Positions 11,501 through 23,250 are shown, numbered from the stretch's first letter. The stretch: 64,000 bases of DNA from Parapristionchus giblindavisi (GCA_943737045.1 CALSFV010000015.1:432501-496500), one strand, 5' to 3'. Made by a program: numbers and translations. The notes: generated by a model from the letters alone, not told the origin.

Positions 11501-14500
11501 CTCATGTTTGTACTCATATTGAAGAGCTCGTCGAGTAGAACAACTTTTATGTTGAACGTTTTGTCTGAAACTCATGTACAAGAGAGTTTCACACGTTTTC
11601 CTGCAATTTTGAGGAAAACAAAAATAAAATATTTTTAAAACAAAAAAGTGCAGTCCATTTTTTGCCTCATCTTACAGAGCAAAAAATTCCGCGTCGAATG
11701 AATGTAAAAATTAAAAAATCGATAGACCCCTATTTTGAGAAAAATGGGCCTGACCATGACTCGAAAATATTTTTGTTTTCAAACCCCCTCATGTTTGTGC
11801 TCATATTGAAGATCTTTTTGAGTTGAACAACTTTCGCGTTGGACATTTTGTCTGAAACTCATGTACAAGAGAGATACACCCGATTATGTGACCAATTTTG
11901 AGTTAAGCGAAATAAATATACAGTAGCAGCCAAAAGTATTCGCCTAATACTTTGAAAATTCATAACTTTTGACTCAGATGAGCAATCGGGCTCATGTAAT
12001 GGCAGGATACTATAGTACTTGTGGGCATCATATCCTACTCCCGTTGTTATGATTCGTCGTCGTTGTATTGTGTAGCGATCCTGGAACCCCTCTATACTTA
12101 CGCAGCGAAAATTATTTCCTCAGCGGGATTTTTCTGTGACTTGTTGTTAGCAGTGTATGAACAGCATTTACTGAGGAGTAGAATCCGCTATGCGATCCTT
12201 TCGGGTTAATTCATTCCTCTGAGAAAATCGAAATTTCCGTCACCCCTGAATTTGGGCAAAAATGTCATAACTTTGTGTTCAGTGTTGCTGTAGGCTCAAA
12301 ACTTTGCAGAGATAATAGTACATGAGTGATGCAAAACCTAACCGAGTATTAGCTCGATCGGTTGAATTTTGATAAATTTCGAAAATTATTTTTTTACATT
12401 TTTTGAGATATAGGAAGTACCTGCTCATATCAATTTCCATTCTGTTCAACCGCCAGATGTCTTCAATATATAGTAGACGACAGGTTACTATTGTTTCGAA
12501 AAACTTCGAGTTCTTCGAAAGAAGTTATAAGTGGAGAAAGGAGGTCGAAAGTTGGTAAGGGCAAGAATTTTTCAGTCCATTCAAAAAATTTTAATGATTT
12601 TTCGTGGGACTAAAAGAGCATCGCTAGCGATTATATTATAGTTATCATCTTCTATCATTTTGATAATTGTTATGGCAAAGTCTCAGCCTTATCGGACAAA
12701 TTCTGAATATTTCGAAAAAATCCTGAAAAAATTCTAACAATTTTCGACCTCATTTCTCTAATTACAACTTCTCTCGAAGAACTCGAAAAATTTCGAAACA
12801 ATGGTAACCTGTCGTCTATTATATATTGAAGACATATGGCTGTTTGAACAGAATGGAAATTGATATGAGCAGGTACTTCCTATATCTCAAAAAATGTGAA
12901 AAATTAATTTTCGATTTTTTTCAAAATTCAACCGATCGAGCTCATACTCGGTTAGGTATTGTATCACTCATGTACTATTATCTCTGCAAAGTTTTGAGCA
13001 TACAGCAACACTGAACACAAAGTTATGAGATTTTTGCCCAAATTCAGGGGTGACGGAAATTTCGATTTTCTCAGAGGAATGAATTAACCCCAAAGGATCG
13101 CATAGCGGATTCTACTCCTCAGTAAATGTTGTTCATACACTGTTAACAACAAATCACTGAAAAATCCCGCTGAGGAAATAATTATCGCTGCGTAAGTATA
13201 GAGGGGTTCCAGGATCGCTACACAATACAACGACGATGAATCATAACAACGGGAGTAGGATATGATGCCCACAAGTACTATAGTATCCTGCCATTACATG
13301 AGCCCGATTGCTCATCTGAGTCAAAAGTTATGAATTTTCAAAGTATTAGGCGAATACTTTTGGCTGCTACTGTATGTTTTTGCAAAATCGTGTGTATCTC
13401 TCTTGTACATGAGTTTCAGACAAAACGTTCAACAAGAAAGTTGTTCTACTCGTCGAGCTCTTGAATATGAGCACAAACATGAGGGGGTTTGAAAACAAAA
13501 ATATTTTCGAGTCATGGTCAGGCCCATTTTTCTCAAAATAGGGGTCTATCGATTTTTTAATTTTTAAACTCATTCGACGTGGAATTTTTTGCTCTATAAG
13601 ATATGGCAAAGACTATTGTGCGATTTTGTAATATAAAATTTTAATTAAAAATATTTAATTTCGCTTTACTCAAAATTGCAGGAAAACGTGTGAAACTCTC
13701 TTGTACATGAGTTTCAGACAAAACGTTCAACATAAAAGTTGTTCTACTCGACGACCTCTTCAATATGAGTACAAACATGAGGGATTTTAAAAACAAAAAT
13801 ATTTTCGAGTCATGGTCAGGCCCATTTTTCTCAAAATAGGGGTCTATCGATTTTTGATTTTTTACCCTCATTCGACGCGGAATTTTTTGCTCTATAATAT
13901 AAGGCAAAAATAATTGTGCGATTTTGTAATTTAAAATTATAATTAATTTTAATGTGTTTTGAGGAGGTAAAAAAATCAGTTTGCGATCGGATATCCGAAC
14001 CATCCTATAGCGTGTTTTTGTTGTCTAGGCATACTTGTAATTAATCGACACTAACATTGACCCTAGGTCGCTCCACTTTTTTTTGGTGAAAATCGAGTTT
14101 TCAAATTTCGAGAACCCGCCACATTTATGTTTCAAGGACCCAGCCCAAATGAATACCCATTTTGTGATGGAGGGCCATGGGGGTATCCACAAAAAAATTT
14201 TGAGCCAAATCGGTGAAGTCGATGTCCGGCACTACCGGGAGTCTCACTGAGCCGGTGTCTTAAGATTGTTTTTAAGTATGCAGGCCAAAGTATAATGATA
14301 ATGTATTCTAAATAACCATGAATCCTGATAAGTGACAGCTCTTTCCCATCCAAATTCGCACCCCTTGACCTAATGGTATTACGAAATCAGCTGTGCTTTC
14401 TCCCCTATTGGCTCTCGCCTTCCTCTTAAGTATCATTGTTCTTCTCCTGTACCTTAGGAGGTAGAAGAAATTCAGTTCAGCTAACAAGAGAATGCTTTCA

Positions 14501-17500
14501 GCTAGCGGAAACAAATCCAGATGAAAATTTGCACATGCATTGTTGAAGGCGATAGAAAATTATAAGCGAAGTCGAAAAATGCAGTAGAGCAATACCCGTG
14601 TTGCAGCATATATCCAAACTTGGTCAAAATTGGCTCGCATTCGCCGCATTCTGAAGCAATGAGAGAAGCTTGATTGGTCGCGCAGTCCCTCGTACAACCT
14701 CTTTGATGTTATCTTTTTGGACATTTATTGTCTGTAATATACGAGCCACTTTCCATTGCGCTCACCAATCAAGTTGATACCTTGCTTCAGAGATAGAGAT
14801 GACGAATTCAGATTATTGACGACGAATGCGCGCCAAGTTTGACCAAGTTTCGATAGATGCTGCGGCTCGGGTATTGCCCTGCTGCATTTTTCGACTCCAT
14901 ATATAATTTTCTATCGCCTACAGAAATGCCTGTGCAAATTTTCATCTGGATTCGTTTCCGCGAGTTGAAAGCATTCCCTTGTATGAAGATTCGCGCTCTC
15001 GACCATGATAATATATTTGTTATTAATATTGAGCAGTTACTCATTCCCAAAATTAACACCTAGCAAAACTGACTCAATAGTTCCAAAGATGCTGTTATAT
15101 TTTTATATTTTGTGTTTCAAAATAAACTTGTTGCTAAATATTTTCGTTTTTAATATTTTCAGAACAATAACAACTTTAAAAAAATATTTTCCCGAAATTT
15201 TCCGAATTTTCCGAAATTTTTCCGAATTTTCCGAAAATATTTTCGGAAATTTCCGATTTTCCGATTGTCCGAAAAAATTTTTTTTCGAACAGCCCTGGTA
15301 CATACTAGATCAGAGGGGGAGCGAGGAGGGAAGGGAGGGAAATTGGGTTGATCGATAGAATACTTCTGATGTCTACCAGCCAGTAGAAAGGTAAATAAAC
15401 AAGTACATTTTATACGAACAACAATTATTAATTTAAGGGATTTGAAGTACATCCATCAGATTGCTAAAGCGCGGAATGAGTTGTGCAAAGCACTGGCTTA
15501 TAATAAACTCTGGAGGTTTGGTTAACTTCGTAATAGTTATATAAAGTGTAGCTAAACTACGGTAGCTGATCTTACAGATATCGTCGTCCCGTGCAGCGTA
15601 AGATGAGAACGGAAACTGAACAGGCCAGATTGGCGAGGTACGGTAACTTTAGGATATTGTAATGTTGTCGATCAGGATTAGGGTTGTGGCAATCACGAAA
15701 GTGTAGTAAAATTATATTTTTATATTTTTTCAACGTAATCGATGATGCCGATTCTAATGAGAAAAAAGAAACAACACAAAATTTTTGCGTAATTTTGTGT
15801 TGTTTCTTGTTTCTCATTAGAATCGGCATCATCGATTATGTTGAAAAAAAATTCGTGCTTAATTTAGACGCAGACGCGAGGAACACGATAGAGCTGTAAT
15901 CATAGCAATATGTGGAGCTGCTGCTGCATCGTGTGGCGCGTGTGCATGAATCGTAGTGAGTATACACTCAAGGTGTAAAATAGAACACCTTTTCATGTTC
16001 ATTCCGTCAAACTGTAATACCCTATGTGTAATTATTAAGAGCCTAAAAGTGTACTTTTCAACACATGAAAAGGTGTAAAAATGAACTCCTCGAGGTGTTA
16101 AAACTACACCTTTTTGAAAGGCGCGATCACCCCTTTTCAGCCCCCACCTATCTTTAGACTCCGACCACTTTGTTAATGTTGTACTGACTGTCAAAGTATG
16201 CAAAAGACAACACACTTCCGTGACATAATCATATCTTTCAATTGTAATAAGAATAAATTTCACAACCGCTTGAGTACATGTGCATTACATGAAAACAAGT
16301 GTATAAATATATTGCACGGCGAACACCAGAAGGGTTTGGTGGAGGCGGTATTCGGCTTAAAATAACACCTTTGAGCACATAAAGAGGTGTAAATTAGAAA
16401 CTCGAAACTTTGAACGTGAAGCTGAAACCTGTAAAAATAGACACTTTTTCATGTGTTCAAAAGAGCACTTTAAAAGGTGTAAATTAGGACACCTCTACGT
16501 CTTCACAAAAACACCCCTCAAGAAAAATTTTTTGTCAGTGTAAAATTCATCAAAGCACATTGCTGTTTCAATTGAATTAAAGTCGAAAATATCAACTTCT
16601 TTTGTTTTTGCAACTTTTTCGGGGGGGGGGGGTGACATTTCCGCAACGGCATTTCCGCAACCGACATTTCCGCAACCGACATTTCCGCAACGGGGAATAA
16701 CTCGGTTCGTAGGGGTCATGGAAACTTGGGATGGGTATCATTGTGATCAGCATCGGCATGATCAGCAAACTACCATGAGCTATTGCAATCTACCGTAACC
16801 AGGTTCGGTGGGTCAGATCAAGTGCGGTGGGTCAGATTTCACTAAAAATTGTCCAAATGATTACTATGCGTGTGGTATGATTATGAGTTATTGTAAACTA
16901 CCATTTGGACACTTTTTAGTGACATATGACCCACCACACTTGATCTGACCTACCGAATCTGATTACGGTAGTTTGCAATAGCTCATAATGATTTTGTAAA
17001 TGTAGTGACCATTCCGACAGTTTGTAGAGAAATCTGACTCACCGAACTTGATCTGACCCATTGAACCGGGTTACGGTAGATTACGGTAGTTTGCAATAGC
17101 TCATAATGATAACGCACACGTAGTGGCCATTCCGACAATTTTTAGTTAAATCTGACCCACCGAACTTAATCTGACCCACCGAACCGGGTTACGGTAGATT
17201 ACTGTAGTTTACAATAGCTGATAATGATTTCGCACAAGTAGTGGCTGTTCCGACAATTTTTAGTGAAATCTGACCCACCGAACTTAATCTGACCTACCGA
17301 ACTGGGTTACGGTAGATTACGGTAGTGTTGCTGATGCTGATCACATTGATACCCATCTCGTGTTTCTATGACCCCTACTAACCGAGTTATGCCCCGATCT
17401 GACCCACCGAACTTGATCTGACCCACCAAACTGGGTTACTGTAGATTACGGTAGTGTTAGTGATGCTGATCACAATGATACCCATCCCAAGTTTCCATGA

Positions 17501-20500
17501 CCCCTGCGAACCGAGTTATTCCCCGTTGCGGAAATGTCGGTTGCGGAAATGTCGGTTGCGGAAATGTCGGTTGCGGAAATGCCGTTGCGGAAATGTCACC
17601 CCCCCCCCCCCCGAAAAAGTAGCAAAAACAAAAGAAGTTGATATTTTCGACTTTAATTCAATTGAAACAGCAATGTGCTTTGATGAATTTTACACTGACA
17701 AAAAATTTTTCTTGAGGGAACCGAACTCGTGTATAAAAAGTCAAGACCAGGCATGCTTACCACTATACCACACTTGAATATGAGAGTACATCCTTCCGCC
17801 CTTATCCCTCCCTCATCCCCTCTTGTCTGCATGCCCTTATATATATATATTATATTTTATCTACATGCACACGCATGCAACGACACATGAAAATGATATG
17901 AACAAAAATAAATAGGTGATGATAATGACTTCGCTATCTAGAAGAAATAAATAAATGAAAGGTGACTCGGGGCGTGGGGTGGGGGGGGGGGGGGGGTGAA
18001 AAGGGATCTCCATACTTGATCAGTGGTCCCACTCGTAGATTATCTTGATTGCACATGGAGCGTGAGCAATGAGCAGTGGACGAGGCTGCATGGAATGATC
18101 AGTGGATGAGGCTGCATGGAACCGTGAGGATTCGGTTATTGTAGATAGTTGAGATGACCGAGACCAAAGATCAGAATGGAGATATGCAACAAGGTGGAAT
18201 GGATAGGTGCTAAAGGAAGAGTAAATATACAATAATTTACACAGAAATGAGACCACTTAATACATTCGAATGTAACAATAGAGATCTGAATTGTCTAAGG
18301 GAAGAACTAGAAATAATGTGAGGGGGTAACTTCTTGAAAAGTCTACTGGTTCTTAAAGCGAAAGAGTGATAACGACAAGTGACACGAGTAAATTCTATGT
18401 GAATGGCAAAAGTATTGACTCGAGATCTAACCGGTCTAAATGAATACATAGAGGACATGGCTATATTAACTTCCCCTGTCATGATCTGTCTCGCCAGGAC
18501 AAGATCGTTTAGTGTTCTACGCTCAGAGAGAGGCCGTAAACTCAAAACACGCAACCGATCGATATATGAAGATATATGAAGGTAGAGAGAGAGGATATGA
18601 GGAAGAAGGGAAACAACTCTAAAATAGAATACGAGTGAACAATTCTTGGACTCTTTCTAATTTACGAATGTCTTTGGAGAGGTATGGATTCCAGAAAGGG
18701 GAGGCGAATTCAAGATGGGGAAGGACATAAGTACGAAAACATTTAAGAAGAATAATTGGACAATCAACAGAAACTGCCTTTAAAAGGATATGAAGAGCAA
18801 TTTTTGGCCTTATGTACACGATCATCAACAGATAGAGATCTACCAAGGGATGAGTCAACTTGTACTCCGAGATCTCTAGAATGGCTAACAGGAGTAAGAA
18901 TTACATTATTGATTGTGTATGAAGGGGAAAAGGAATGACTACCAATGTGAAGATGGGTACATTTAGGAGCTGAAAGTTGCAGTTGATTAGATTGAGTCCA
19001 TGAGAAAATGGCATCTAAGGCGCTTTGGAATTGATTGGTATGGCTAGCAAAGGTAGTAGAATCATAGGAGGTATAGAGCTTATTATCGTCAGAATATGGT
19101 TGAATGAAAACGGCAGAAAGATTTGTGATTGAGGATGAAATATCAGCGATGTACAGGATAAATAGAATAGGGCCAAGAACAGACCCCTGAGGGACTCCAG
19201 AGAGAACAGGAAAACTGTCAGAAAATAAATCATCTAAGCGAACAGAAAACGTGCGATCAGTAAGGAAAGAGATAATCCATGACAAGAGTTGTCCGTATAT
19301 ACCGTAATGAAAGCACTTATCGATTAATTTAGAGAAAGGGACACTATCAAAGGCACGAGAGAAATCAAGACAGGCCACGTCAATAGATTCCTTACGAGAA
19401 AGAGCCGAGGACCAGGCATTTTCACATTGAAGTAGATTGGTAACAACAGATGCACCACTTCTAAAACCATGTTGATAATCCGGGATAATGTTACATGAAA
19501 CAAGATAAGGGACAAGTTTTGTTTTCACCAAACGTTCCATGGTCTTAGATGCAGGAGACAAGATAGAGATAGGCCTATAAGAGGAAGGGGAGCTATGATC
19601 TTTGCCAGGTTTGGGCAAAGGCGTAATAAGTGAGCTCCTCTTGCGGCGGATATGAGCCGGGTTTGGCATTTTACAAAATCAATAAATTGCAGACTTTGAA
19701 AGTTGATTCTTACTAAGTCGACCATGCTGATTATCGCTTTGTAGGTCATTCCCCGTAGTTTCTACCATCACACACGTCATTCCCTAGTGAGAGATGTTAT
19801 TCTCCATTCAAGAAAACGATCGAACTGAAACTTGTTGATCGAAGTAGAAAACCCACGAAAACGTTCCGCTATCGTCCATTAGGCCTGCTTGACAATTGGA
19901 AGTACACCTCCAGGTATTCCAAAGCCTTCTAGGATGGGATTCGACTGTTGATCCTTTTCTGTTGATGGAATAGGCGAGGGTGGACGAGACTATTCCAGTG
20001 CAGAGTGTTATGTAGACAGTGCAAATGCTATCTCCCTTAAAAAAATAAAGTGCAGGTTTTTAAAACGGCCCCTCAAGCTATCGTGAAGATCGGGATATGT
20101 GTGCTCCGACTGTTCCCTTGTAAATTTGATGAAAAATTGAATAGTGTAATCTAATTAAGGACAATTTGATTAAGGAATTTCATTTTCGTATTACCCTTAC
20201 ATTTGTTAACCTACTAACAAAGAATCAATTATACTAGACTCAACTCGAAGCCTCATTATTTCACTATTTTCTCAATTTTTTGAAATTGATGTATTATAAC
20301 CGGGTTTCTATAGCGCAGGATACGGTAGTAGGTTATAAAGCAAAGTTACCATATTCGTATGTGTGGACCCTTTCATAACCGATTATGTACATGGTTGACT
20401 ATTTTGTGGTGAGGGAGAGGGCTTGAGATTCTAGGGGAATTTATATTGCCAGTGTCTGTTGCTACACTCATTGTCAGTGATCATATCATATTCATATTCC

Positions 20501-20575
20501 AGACATACGCGTGAGGAGCCAAAGACATTCGACTCCCTCTACAGGAACTGTGAATATGAAAGGAAGATAAAATAA
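5522..20575 (+). CDS. Unrecognised multi-exon gene with one membrane segment
   Basis: Five exons join in frame using GT-AG introns: 5,522-5,644, 10,216-10,316, 10,406-10,477, 15,438-15,515 and 20,503-20,575 (stop at 20,573). The phases agree at all four junctions, which is the main evidence for one gene. The first visible exon has a hydrophobic helix (GAIVCVVALGVHLYLL) followed by basic residues. Later exons contain VDAFYANYG and are charged and lysine-rich, ending YERKIK. The start exon was not found, so this is the last ~149 residues. The layout loosely recalls small single-pass mitochondrial proteins such as COX6C (hydrophobic helix, then an FYxNY-like motif), but I would not name it. Introns of up to 5 kb are filled with LINE, hAT and palindromic elements. 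Confidence 0.5.
5968..8907 (-). pseudogene. LINE ORF2: endonuclease-reverse transcriptase, frameshifted
   Basis: The first 640 residues (8,907-6,985) are intact and contain an apurinic-type endonuclease domain (FNARSLCNKI, ITESWL, GGGVCTLIRD, LGDFNLHLNW, SDHSSISF) followed by the reverse transcriptase N-terminal half (FRPISLTPIPSKIMERL, QHGFLSNKST, VAYIDLAKAFDKVSH). The frame then breaks near 6,990. The catalytic FADD box is in a different frame (CRLFADDVKLF, about 6,820), and the C-terminal part needs at least one further shift to reach the stop at 5,968. In the family, ORF2 nicks DNA and copies the element RNA at the target; this copy cannot do so. Confidence 0.85.
9021..9803 (-). CDS. LINE ORF1 protein, 260 residues
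   Basis: Open frame upstream of ORF2. It has a serine/proline-rich middle (PPTSSNSSPPTSS) and a basic, charged C-terminal half with RSLVISGLPE near residue 116, a motif commonly seen in ORF1 proteins of CR1/L2-type LINEs, where it belongs to an RNA-binding fold. It likely binds element RNA. The start codon is uncertain because the first 30 residues look atypical. A 113-bp gap separates it from ORF2. Sequence from 9,846 to 10,215 holds nothing recognisable. Confidence 0.7.
   Translation of the reverse strand: MIIAFISSHGPSWDDSPIIWWCFSPARRCMLDNMVASAHALALGEVPKGVEAPLWEEITSLLSKLATQVELLTKEKDDSPPSGESVGVVPPTSSNSSPPTSSGLTEDPVEAHLRARSLVISGLPEAASSLSLVERLESDRMAVGRVLSHLEVEAVPQMVFRMGPKSDRGPRLLKVVLPSRSHQLSALKHAHSLRKNEEWKGIYIRKSQTREEREKCKSLRDSLREMRSKDPSCPYVMYRDQLWHRDDIKSKVRTRLPQGN
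11005..14262. repeat. Giant palindrome, arms about 0.9 kb around a nested element
   Basis: The left arm starting ACACCGGCTC (about 11,030) is mirrored at about 14,255. Both arms share GCGGGTTCTCGAAATTTG, GATATCCGATCGC and two ~290-bp tandem subunits containing GATAGACCCCTATTTTGAG and ACTCATGTACAAGAGAG. The same subunit recurs in the palindrome at 21,165-22,675. The palindrome is split at its centre by the Tc1-type element 11,921-13,372. Short open frames inside are repeat by-products. The remaining hAT interior, 14,263-15,160, has a further inverted pair around GCATTCGCCGC/GACGAATGCGC but no gene. Confidence 0.85.
11921..13372. mobile_element. Fully palindromic Tc1-type element, no transposase
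   Basis: Ends are CAGTAGCAGCCAAAAGTATT and its inverse, flanked by TA at 11,919-11,920 and 13,373-13,374. The two ~700-bp arms are near-identical and meet around 12,640. Shared words include GATCCTGGAACCCCTCTATA and CGACAGGTTAC. A 62-residue open frame appears in both arms but resembles no transposase. The end sequence differs from the 627-2,200 element, so it is a separate family using the same TA target. Confidence 0.88.
15729..15846. repeat. Near-perfect hairpin MITE, about 118 bp
   Basis: Two ~55-base arms (GATGATGCCGATTCTAATGA and its inverse) meet at about 15,788 with almost no loop. The flank AGTAAAATTATATTTTTAT and half of the hairpin recur near 63,393-63,460, so it belongs to a repeat family. 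Confidence 0.8.
15960..16515. repeat. Cluster of AGGTGTAAAA / ACACCTTTT motifs
   Basis: Variants of AGGTGTAAAAT-AGAACACCTTTTCATG recur in both orientations at about 15,970, 16,060, 16,100, 16,370, 16,390, 16,470 and 16,490. This gives many small potential hairpins. No protein-coding frame is supported. Confidence 0.55.
16517..17722. repeat. Palindrome with poly-G/poly-C tracts and internal tandem array
   Basis: Arms 16,517-16,770 and 17,465-17,722 are inverted copies (CAAGAAAAATTTTTTGTCAG ... inverse). Each carries a run of 12-14 G or C and a short array of TTCCGCAACCGACA units (four to five copies). The loop 16,790-17,455 is a tandem array of ~120-bp units containing GATCTGACCCACCGAAC and GGGTTACGGTAGATTACGG. 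Open frames in it are repeat artefacts. Confidence 0.85.
17942..19660 (-). mobile_element. Second CR1-like LINE, 5'-truncated
   Basis: Minus strand. The 3' end is an AATAAATAAATGAAAGG tail at about 17,943-17,960, followed by a poly-G/poly-C stretch at 17,978-17,996. The 5' end is cut at about 19,650, where the sequence switches into a fold-back repeat also found at 22,812-23,250. Only the reverse transcriptase and C-terminal region remain. Confidence 0.8.
18237..19669 (-). pseudogene. LINE reverse transcriptase fragment
   Basis: The minus frame from 19,669 to 18,764 shows consecutive reverse transcriptase blocks: LITPLPKPGKD, YRPISILSPASKTMERLV, QHGFRSGAS, VACLDFSRAFDSVP, SGVPQGSVLGPILFILYI and YSDDNKLY. 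The usual FADD/YADD catalytic box reads YSDD. The C-terminal region continues in other frames at 18,858-18,619 (FRTYVLPHLEFASPFWNP) and 18,554-18,237 (LSERRTLNDLVLARQ), so at least two frameshifts are present. Confidence 0.85.
19660..19795. repeat. Half copy of the 22,812-23,250 fold-back element
   Basis: TTGAAAGTTGATTCTTACTA, ATGCTGATTATCGCT and CATTCCCTAGT match the right arm at 23,150-23,250. The LINE joins it directly, suggesting insertion into, or deletion within, a fold-back copy. From 19,796 to 20,502 I see no feature. Confidence 0.65.
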
Positions 20576-21160
20576 GATTCAAAATGCGATTTGGGTTCAA
20601 CACGCTCTGTTGAATGCTGTTTTCTCTCTTTTTCATGTCAGAATTATTGTTAAATAATTGAATATCGTGATTTCTTCATTAAGTGAACGAAATAAATCTT
20701 TAGGAAATGTCCCAATTCGCAAAAAAACGGACTTTTAGTAAATTGAAGCTTAAAGATGGAATTCCACGAATGTCTATGAAAATCCATTGCATATCTTTTA
20801 TGCAATGGATAAATCATATGGAAGAAATTAGCATGACCACCCATGACCATGACACGACCATGACCATCTATCCCATGGCGCAGAGGAAAAGTTCGGGCTA
20901 GTAAGCGTAACTTTCCAATTTTCAAAAAGTCGCCGTTGCCTGCACTAGCAAGCTTGATTCGTTTATGATTCTAGCGATCAGTAAGCTGAATTAGCATAAG
21001 ATTATATTTGTATGACATGCCAAATATCTTTTGCTATCTTTCTGGCTTAACTACTTGATCATGAAAATAATCGCGGGACTCTACATTTAATTTGATTAAA
21101 ATTTAATCCTAATTATGACGCATAATTTTCTAATATTCATTAAATCTAGTTTCGATATTT
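20576..21160. other. No supported feature
   Basis: AT-rich sequence downstream of the stop codon at 20,573-20,575. A 64-residue open frame at 20,707-20,901 overlaps small inverted words (ATGACCATG) and has no recognisable domain. Confidence 0.4.
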
Positions 21161-21164
21161 ATAT

Positions 21165-22675
21165 GAGCGATATCACGAGAGATTGCATGAAATCCAATAT
21201 TTTCGGAACAATTTTCGAAAAAGTATTTTTGATTTCTATGAAACTTTAATATGTGAGTACCCAGGGGACAAGAAAATTATTGATCCCGGTCCCAGGTCTC
21301 AAAGCCGGCTTTTAGGTATTTGACGGTTCTAAAATTCGAAAAATCATAACTTCTTTCAAAATTAGTCTAAAAAGCTGTTCGGCAACTCAAAAAATGTAGA
21401 AAAATATGACAAAAAACTTTTCTTTTGCATGTGTAATGCGCAAAACAAATAGAAAAAAGTTGTGATTAAAAAAACTTTTTTTAAATCACATAAATAATTT
21501 TTTCGTATCTTAGATGCCAGAAGGCGCAGAATTTCTATGCAGATTATTAAAGATCAGAGCAAGATTAGTTAATAAAAAAAATTTAAAAAAATAAAAAAAA
21601 GGTATGGTGTTTTTTCACAAAATCAACCTGAAGACGACCCGAAAATATTTTTGTTTTCAAACCCCCTCATGTTTGTACTCATATTGAAGAACTCGTCGAG
21701 TAGAACAACTTTCATGTTGAACGTTTTGTCTGTAACTCATGTACAAGAGAAATACATGAGTTTAATTTATTCTCACAGTTTTTCAGTCAATTTAAAGTAA
21801 ATCGAAAGTAAAAGATTTTTTGTGCGCAAAGTGATTACGCCTATATTGTAGAACTCAAAACTCCATACTTAATTTGTTGTTTCACGAAAAAAATTATTGG
21901 CCCATATTCGGGAAAACATGGCCTCTAAAGTGGTCATGAAAAAAAAGTTGTCGAAACCTTGCCATGTTTATACTCATTTTAAATAACTCGTCGAGTACGT
22001 CATTTATCATGTTGGTCATATTCTATGAAAGTCGTTTGTTCCCAAGATACAAGCGACACAAAAAATTTGGATTCAATAAATCTAAATTCATGTATTTCTC
22101 TTGCACATGAGTTACAGACAAAACGTTCAACATGAAAGTTGTTCTACTCGACGAGTTCTTCAATATGAGTACAAACATGAGGGGGTTTGAAAAAAAAAAT
22201 ATTTTCGGGTCATCTTCAGGTTGATTTTCTGAAAAAACACCATACCTTTTTTATTTTTTAAATTTTTTTTATTAAGTAATCTTGCTCTGATCTTTAATAA
22301 TCTGCATAGAAACTCTGCGCCTTCTGGCATCTAAGATACGAAAAAATTATTTTTGTGATTTTAAAAAAGGTTTTTTAATCACACCTTTTTTCTATTTGTT
22401 TTACGCATTACACATGCAAAAGAAAAGTTTTTTGTCATATTTTTCTACATTTTTTGAGTTGCCGAACAGCTTTCCAGACTAATTTTGAAAGAAGTTATGA
22501 TTTTTCGAATGTTAGAAACGTCAAATACCTAAAAGCCGGCTTTGAGACCTAGGACCGGGATCAATAATTTTCTTGTCCCCTGGGTACTCGCATATAAAAG
22601 TTTCATAGAAATCAAAAATACTTTTTCGAAAATTGTTCCGAGCCTCCCGCAGTCTCTCGTGATACCGCTCATATA
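21165..22675. repeat. 1.5-kb palindrome
   Basis: The left arm begins TATCACGAGAGATTGC at 21,170 and is inverted at 22,672. Arms share GACAAGAAAATTATTGATCC, AAAGCCGGCTTTTAGG and GACGACCCGAAAATATTTTT, and the centre lies near 21,920. It contains the CATGTTTGTACTCATATTGA module also present twice per arm in the 11,005-14,262 palindrome, so the two are related families. Confidence 0.85.
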
Positions 22676-22811
22676 TTAGGTTTTAAAAATTTCGAGCTGT
22701 GTCATCAAGTCAACTTCAGCAATTGTTGATGTTAGTGAGGGTGAATGAAGAGCAATGACTACCATAACCTGAATATAAACAAAACTAGCTTCTACCATCA
22801 TGCTGGTACTT

Positions 22812-23250
22812 ACTAGGGAATGGTTTTTGTGATGGTTGAAATCACGGTTAGTGACCTATATAGCGATAATCAGCATGGGTCGACTTAGTAAGAATCAACT
22901 TTAAAAATTTGCGATTTATTGATTTTTTGAACGAAACCCGTCGCATATCCGCCTCACGAAAGACAGCCAAAAGTTGCATTTTTTTGTTCTTTCACTTTTT
23001 GAACATGAGTTCGTTTGCATTTTATGTCTGCCTGGTAGTTCCAGCAAAAAATAGCTGTTTCAATGGAAATCAAGTCCAAAAAAAATATTTTTTGGCTGCC
23101 TTTCGTGCGGCGGATATGCGACGGGTTTCGTTCAAAAAATCGATAAATCGCAACTTTTGAAAGTTGATTCTTACTAAGTAGACCATGCTGATTATCGCTA
23201 TGGGGGTCACTAACCGTAATTTCAACCATCACAAAAACCATTCCCTAGTT
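22812..23250. repeat. Fold-back element, about 440 bp
   Basis: The left end ACTAGGGAATGG and right end CCATTCCCTAGT are inverted copies. Similarity runs inward about 165 bp per side (AGCGATAATCAGCATG; GCGGATATGCGACGGGTTTC). Short open frames inside are not genes. Confidence 0.8.

Larger units (their letters stand above)
10725..15297. mobile_element. hAT-type element with 8-bp target duplication
   Basis: The left terminus CAGGGCTG (10,725) and right terminus CAGCCCTG (ending 15,297) are inverted copies. They are flanked by identical 8-bp GTACATAC at 10,717-10,724 and 15,298-15,305. An 8-bp duplication and CAGGG-type ends are the hallmarks of hAT transposons. Subterminal regions (10,735-10,870 and 15,175-15,290) are arrays of TTTTCCGA-like words. 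No transposase is visible inside. The 4.6-kb interior is largely another palindrome (11,005-14,262), so this is a non-autonomous element enlarged by nested insertions. Confidence 0.85.
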
